In this document: piece by piece, positions 60,519 through 64,000 of the stretch
Position numbering within the stretch: the first letter of the stretch is position 1
Layout: each line of letters opens with the position of its first letter
NCBI RefSeq assembly: GCF_014201145.1
Contig: NZ_JACHDP010000001.1
Location: 2,604,001-2,668,000 of the forward strand
Source: Micromonospora parathelypteridis
GTDB taxonomy: Bacteria > Actinomycetota > Actinomycetes > Mycobacteriales > Micromonosporaceae
Length of the DNA stretch: 64,000 nucleotides
Direction: 5' to 3'
Program-made: the position numbers and the translations under genes
Notes under the pieces: model-generated
The model's database searches: none
Told to the model about the DNA's origin: nothing
The model's input: only the letters and a program-made list of their open reading frames with translations

Positions 60519-61034
60519 TCAGGCAGCGTCGAAGACCTGGCGGGCTGTCGCGTGGGTGTCGGCGCCGAAGAGCACCAGGCGCGCCTCCGTGACGGCGACG
60601 GGCGTGGCCGGGCGCAGCACCGACAACGCCTGACGGACCGCGTCGTCGAGCGGCCAGCCGTAGATGCCGGCGGAGATCAGCGGGAACGCCACGGTGGTCG
60701 CGCCCAACTCGTCGGCCACCGCGAGGCTGTTGGCGTAGCAGTCGCGCAGCAGCGCGGCACGGTCCTCGGCGGCCGACCAGACCGGTCCGACAGTGTGGAT
60801 CACCCAGCGGGCCGGCAGTTCACCGGCCGTGGTCGCCACCGCCTGCCCGGTGGGCAGGCCCTTGCCGTAGTGGGACGCCCGCAGCGCCCGACACTCCGCC
60901 AGGATGGCCGGGCCGCCGCGCCGGTGGATGGCGCCGTCGACCCCGCCGCCACCGAGCAGGGACGAGTTCGCGGCGTTCACGATGGCGTCCACCTGCTGGG
61001 TGGTGATGTCCCCCTCGACCAGGGTGATCTCCAT
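60519..61034 (-). CDS. Macro-domain O-acetyl-ADP-ribose deacetylase
   Basis: The 171-residue protein is a single macro domain: MEITLVEGDITTQQVDAIVNAANSSLLGGGGVDGAIHRRGG (the Asn and GGGGVDGA are the ADP-ribose and catalytic site), AVATTAGELPARWVIHTVGP, and FPLISAGIYGWPLDDAVRQAL. It is of the MacroD/YmdB type that hydrolyses O-acetyl-ADP-ribose or mono-ADP-ribosyl esters. It starts one base after the EI24 gene stop, so the two form an operon. Confidence 0.94.
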   Translation of the reverse strand: MEITLVEGDITTQQVDAIVNAANSSLLGGGGVDGAIHRRGGPAILAECRALRASHYGKGLPTGQAVATTAGELPARWVIHTVGPVWSAAEDRAALLRDCYANSLAVADELGATTVAFPLISAGIYGWPLDDAVRQALSVLRPATPVAVTEARLVLFGADTHATARQVFDAA

Positions 61035-61035
61035 G

Positions 61036-61827
61036 TCAGCTCTCCTCGATCGGCTGGCCGAGCGAGCGGCGGGCCAGCAGGGTGGCGCCGGCGACGGCGG
61101 CCGGCATGATCAGCACCGCGCCGAGCGGGATGAGGAAGCAGAGGAAGACGGCCACCCCGAAGCCGAGGGCGGCGGGTCGGTCGGCCCTCAGGATCGTCCG
61201 GCGCTGCGGCAGCCGCATTCCGCGTCGGTAGAACGGTGCCCCGACCAGTTCCACGGCGAGGAACCAGCCACCCACCGCCGCCCCGATCACCGGGACGACC
61301 GTCTGGCCGACCACCGGGATGAAGCCGGCGAGGAACAGCGGGATGCCGACCAGCGCCGTGAGGGCCACCAGCCGTACCGAGTCGGCGAGGCTGCGGCGCA
61401 ACGACGACCAGAAGGGCACGTCGATCGCGTTCGGCGTGCCGCCGTACCGCTGCTCGACCTGCTCGGAGATCTTCTCGTAGAACGGGTCGCCGATGACCAG
61501 GGTCACCGCGGTGAAGGTGAGCACTCCGAGCAGGCCGCCGAGCCCCAGGAAGGCCAGCCCGGCGATCACCCGGACCAGGCTGCGGGCGGTGGTCGACCAG
61601 TCGTCGGCGAAGGGGGTGACGAGCGCGGCGAGGTCGTCCACGAAGTACACCAGGGTGGCGAGCGCGGCCACGAAGAGCGCTCCCGAGATAAGCGCCGGCA
61701 CCACACCGAGCAGCATCAACCCCGGGCTGCGGACGTAGAGGCCGAGCCCCCGCAGGAGGAGACCCGCTCCGGCGAAGAAGCGTCCGACGACCCCGGTCAC
61801 CGGGCTGGCGATTCTGCTGACGTCCAC
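61036..61827 (-). CDS. EI24-domain (CysZ-like) membrane protein
   Basis: The 263-residue protein from GTG 61827 matches the EI24/CysZ family: GRFFAGAGLLLRGLGLYVRSPGLMLLGVVPALISGALFVAALATLVYFV, then paired long hydrophobic segments and IGDPFYEKISEQVEQRYGG. In proteobacteria CysZ moves sulfate. The function of actinobacterial members is not known. Transcribed with the macro-domain gene. Confidence 0.88.
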   Translation of the reverse strand: MDVSRIASPVTGVVGRFFAGAGLLLRGLGLYVRSPGLMLLGVVPALISGALFVAALATLVYFVDDLAALVTPFADDWSTTARSLVRVIAGLAFLGLGGLLGVLTFTAVTLVIGDPFYEKISEQVEQRYGGTPNAIDVPFWSSLRRSLADSVRLVALTALVGIPLFLAGFIPVVGQTVVPVIGAAVGGWFLAVELVGAPFYRRGMRLPQRRTILRADRPAALGFGVAVFLCFLIPLGAVLIMPAAVAGATLLARRSLGQPIEES

Positions 61828-62025
61828 GATCGAGCAGCCTAACGAGCGGTGATCGAATCCGCCGGGCGGAGCGCTAGCAGTGACTCTCGCCGTACACATC
61901 AACCGGTTGGTGGACGGGGGCGATCCACCGGCGACGGCGGTGATCGTCGCCGAGCGGTCGATTCGCCGCCGGGTCACCCCGACGACCCTTGAAGGGGTAC
62001 GAAGCCAGCGGCGGAAGGCGGCACG

Positions 62026-62934
62026 ATGGCAGTCATCGAGGTGACCCATCTGAAGAAGCGGTACGGCGATCTGATGGCGGTGAACGACGTGTCGTTCACC
62101 GTGGAGGCCGGAGAGATCTTCGGCGTCCTCGGCCCGAATGGCGCCGGTAAGACCACCACCGTCGAGTGTGTCGCCGGCCTACGCGTCCCAGACGGGGGCG
62201 GGGTGTCGGTCCTCGGGCTCGACCCGCGCCGGGACGCGACCCAGCTTCGGCAGCAGGTCGGGGTGCAACTCCAGGAGAGCCAACTGCCAGACCGGCTCCG
62301 GGTGGCCGAGGCACTGGAGTTGTACGCCTCGTTCTACCGCAACCCGGCCGACCCCGCGGCGTTGATCGACAAGCTGGGCCTCGGCGAGAAGCGGAACACC
62401 GCGTACAAGAAGCTCTCCGGAGGTCAGAAGCAGCGGCTCTCCATCGCGTTGGCTCTGGTCGGCAATCCGAAGATCGCCATCCTCGACGAGCTGACCACCG
62501 GGCTGGACCCGCAGGCTCGCCGGGACACCTGGGGCCTCATCGAACAGGTCCGCGACAGCGGGGTGACGATCGTGCTGGTCACCCACTTCATGGAGGAGGC
62601 CGAGCGGCTCTGCGACCGGGTCGCGGTGATCGATCGGGGCCAGGTCGTCGCCCTGGACAGCCCGGCGGGCCTGGTGTCGACGGTGGCTCCGGAGCAGCGG
62701 ATCCGGTTCCGGCCGTCGGCCCCGATCGACGACCGGCTCCTCACCGACCTGCCGGAGGTCACCGGCGTGCAGCGCACCGGCAGCCAGGTGGTGGTGACCG
62801 GCACCGGTGAAATGCTGCACGCGGTCACCTCGGTGCTCGCCCGCCACCAGATCGTCGCCGCCGACCTGCGGTTGGAGCAGTCCACCCTCGACGACGCCTT
62901 CGTCGAGCTGACCGGGCACCGCCTTGCAGACTGA
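62026..62934 (+). CDS. ABC-2 type transporter ATP-binding protein
   Basis: The 302-residue ATPase shows Walker A GPNGAGKTTTVECVAGL, signature LSGGQKQRLSIALALVGNP, Walker B IAILDELTTGLDPQARR and the switch His in VLVTHFMEEAERLCDRV. The C-terminal extension after about 220 is of the DrrA type. The permease gene begins 12 bases downstream, so the pair forms an exporter of unknown substrate. A sensor-kinase-like gene follows in the same direction, as in many ABC-two-component modules. Confidence 0.93.
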   Translation: MAVIEVTHLKKRYGDLMAVNDVSFTVEAGEIFGVLGPNGAGKTTTVECVAGLRVPDGGGVSVLGLDPRRDATQLRQQVGVQLQESQLPDRLRVAEALELYASFYRNPADPAALIDKLGLGEKRNTAYKKLSGGQKQRLSIALALVGNPKIAILDELTTGLDPQARRDTWGLIEQVRDSGVTIVLVTHFMEEAERLCDRVAVIDRGQVVALDSPAGLVSTVAPEQRIRFRPSAPIDDRLLTDLPEVTGVQRTGSQVVVTGTGEMLHAVTSVLARHQIVAADLRLEQSTLDDAFVELTGHRLAD

Positions 62935-62946
62935 GAGGGAGTCACC

Positions 62947-63681
62947 ATGCACGCCTTCCGCCAGATCCTGAGGATCGAGGCGCGGCTCTACCTGCGGGAC
63001 CTGCCGACGCTGTTCACCATCGTCGGGCTGCCCACCCTGATCCTGGTGGTGCTCGGGCTGATCCCCTCGCTCCGCAGGCCGGATCCGAACTTCGACGGGC
63101 AGACCTTCGTCAGCTACTTCGCCCCGTCGTTGCTGGTGGTGACGCTCGCCATGGTCGGGGTGAACATCCTGCCCTCCGTGCTGGCCACGTACCGGGAACG
63201 CGGGGTGCTGCGCCGGCTGGCGACCACGCCGGCGAACCCGGCCGCCCTGCTCGCCGCCCAGTTGGTGCTGGCCCTGACCGGGATCCTGGTCAGCGCGCTG
63301 CTGCTCGTCGTGGTCGCCCGGTTGGCGTTCGGGGTGCCACTGCCCCGGCACCCGCTCGGCTTCACCCTGGCCTTCGTCCTCGGCACGGCTGCGCTGCTGG
63401 CGCTCGGCCTGCTGGTCGCCGCCGTGGCCCGGACGGCGAAGGCGGGCCAGGCCCTGGCCGTGCCGCTGTTCCTGGTCGTCATGTTCTTCGGCGGGGTCTA
63501 CCTGCCGCGGTTCCTGCTTCCGGACGTGGTGGCGCGGATCGGCGACTACACGCCGCCCGGGGTGCAGGCGCTCCTCGACGCCTGGACCGGGACGTCGCCG
63601 CAGCCGCTGCACCTGGCGATAATGGCGGTGATCGCCGTGGCGGCCGGCGCTGGCGCGGCGAAACTGTTCCGCTGGGAGTGA
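62947..63681 (+). CDS. ABC-2 type transporter permease
   Basis: The 244-residue membrane protein has about six transmembrane segments, with SYFAPSLLVVTLAMVGVNILPSVLATYRERGVLRRLATTP, the typical ABC-2 stretch, and VMFFGGVYLPRFLLPDVV near the end. It starts at ATG 62947 after GAGGGAG and pairs with the ATPase just upstream. Confidence 0.92.
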   Translation: MHAFRQILRIEARLYLRDLPTLFTIVGLPTLILVVLGLIPSLRRPDPNFDGQTFVSYFAPSLLVVTLAMVGVNILPSVLATYRERGVLRRLATTPANPAALLAAQLVLALTGILVSALLLVVVARLAFGVPLPRHPLGFTLAFVLGTAALLALGLLVAAVARTAKAGQALAVPLFLVVMFFGGVYLPRFLLPDVVARIGDYTPPGVQALLDAWTGTSPQPLHLAIMAVIAVAAGAGAAKLFRWE

Positions 63682-63692
63682 GCGGGGATCCG

Positions 63693-64000
63693 ATGACCAG
63701 CAGCTGTGGGCACGACCGCCTGACCAACTGGCGAAAGCGCGAGGCGAACGTCTATCGCGTGTTTCCCTTCGGCGGGCTGGCTCTGGGCACCCTGCTGGCC
63801 CTCGTCGCACCGGCACCCGCCGGCCTCGGGGCGGTGCCCACCCTCGCCATCGCCGTGGCTGCCGGATGCTGGGTCGCCTGGTTCGTCACTCTGCACCCCG
63901 ACTGGCAGAGCCGGCTCACGCTGATGGCCGTCTACTACGCCGGGCTGCTCACGTTCGCCGCCGCGCTGGTGGCCGCCAGTCCGTGGTACGGCTTCTTCGC
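63693..64000 (+). CDS. Membrane sensor-kinase-like protein, 3' end beyond the window
   Basis: About 102 codons are visible from ATG 63693 (GGGGA at four bases). MTSSCGHDRLTNWRKREANVYRVFPF is followed by at least three hydrophobic segments (FGGLALGTLLALVAPAPAGLGAVP, LAIAVAAGCWVAWFVTLHP, LTLMAVYYAGLLTFAAALVAA). This, and the position behind an ABC-2 exporter, suits the sensor part of a NarL-type histidine kinase, but the catalytic part is not in view. Confidence 0.6.
   Translation, partial: MTSSCGHDRLTNWRKREANVYRVFPFGGLALGTLLALVAPAPAGLGAVPTLAIAVAAGCWVAWFVTLHPDWQSRLTLMAVYYAGLLTFAAALVAASPWYGFF

Overview
The window looks like chromosomal core from a high-GC actinomycete, most probably Micromonospora or a close relative in the Micromonosporaceae. 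Codons almost always end in G or C, and GTG starts and GTGA/ATGA stop-start overlaps are common. Mycothiol biosynthesis (mshA), a mycothiol-dependent-type enzyme, an F420-reductase-like protein, a BldN/RsbN-type developmental sigma/anti-sigma pair and a Streptomyces-type PhoP/PhoR (RegX3/SenX3) system all point the same way. The genus call is inference. No rRNA, tRNA, CRISPR array, transposase or phage gene was recognised.

Layout. 1-7 kb: end of a secreted GHL10-type glycoside hydrolase, a secreted prokaryotic phospholipase A2, a cyclase-ATPase-TPR regulator, an FmdB-type zinc ribbon and a membrane-anchored lytic transglycosylase. 7-13 kb: a double GNAT protein, a large secreted ExeM/NucH-type nuclease, and an ECF sigma factor with a CU044_5270-type partner. 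13-19 kb: the operon rex-hemA-hemC-hemD/cobA-hemB, read leftwards behind a good Rex operator. 19-22 kb: a two-component pair, a HAD phosphatase and a glutaredoxin. 22.6-28.7 kb: the BldN/RsbN pair, a HAD-IB phosphatase, an acyltransferase, an epimerase, a 33-residue basic ribosome-associated-type protein and an excisionase-type DNA-binding protein. 28.9-35.5 kb: a MacAB-like exporter operon, a membrane-anchored gluzincin-like peptidase, and a hydrolase-tetR-yrdB operon behind palindromes. 35.6-43 kb: proline dehydrogenase, a poly-Asp lipoprotein with a glutathionylspermidine synthase-like ligase, a CGNR protein, a sugar-phosphate isomerase-like protein, a Ppx/GppA phosphatase, a Cys-rich conserved protein, and a divergent tetR / F420-reductase pair sharing operator-like sites. 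43-46.8 kb: phoP-phoR diverging from phoU across a PHO-box-like array, then gpmA. 47-51.3 kb: two tandem MFS paralogues and a Rho_N/histone-like DNA-binding protein. 51.5-57.6 kb: ybjN, mshA, an SDR, a methyltransferase, murB and a TIGR03083 protein. 57.6-59 kb: a lacI-type regulator behind two perfect operators and a decayed GH1 beta-glucosidase. 59-64 kb: RidA, GNAT, macro-domain and EI24 proteins, and an ABC-2 exporter followed by a truncated sensor-kinase-like gene.

Much of 13-57 kb keeps, in rearranged order, the neighbourhood known in Mycobacterium tuberculosis around murB, mshA, gpm1, senX3-regX3, the Ppx protein, galE2, serB1 and hemACDB (from memory). Lineage-specific genes are inserted between these blocks.

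The strongest unexpected signals are: (i) a GH1 gene reduced to its N- and C-terminal ends that still keeps operator, -35, RBS and an ATGA overlap with lacI; (ii) several families of intergenic palindromic elements, one present three times; (iii) a small ORF with a strong RBS that overlaps the bldN-like sigma gene by GTGA; (iv) paired operator sites between tetR and the F420-reductase gene; and (v) a long palindrome that includes both stop codons of two convergent genes.
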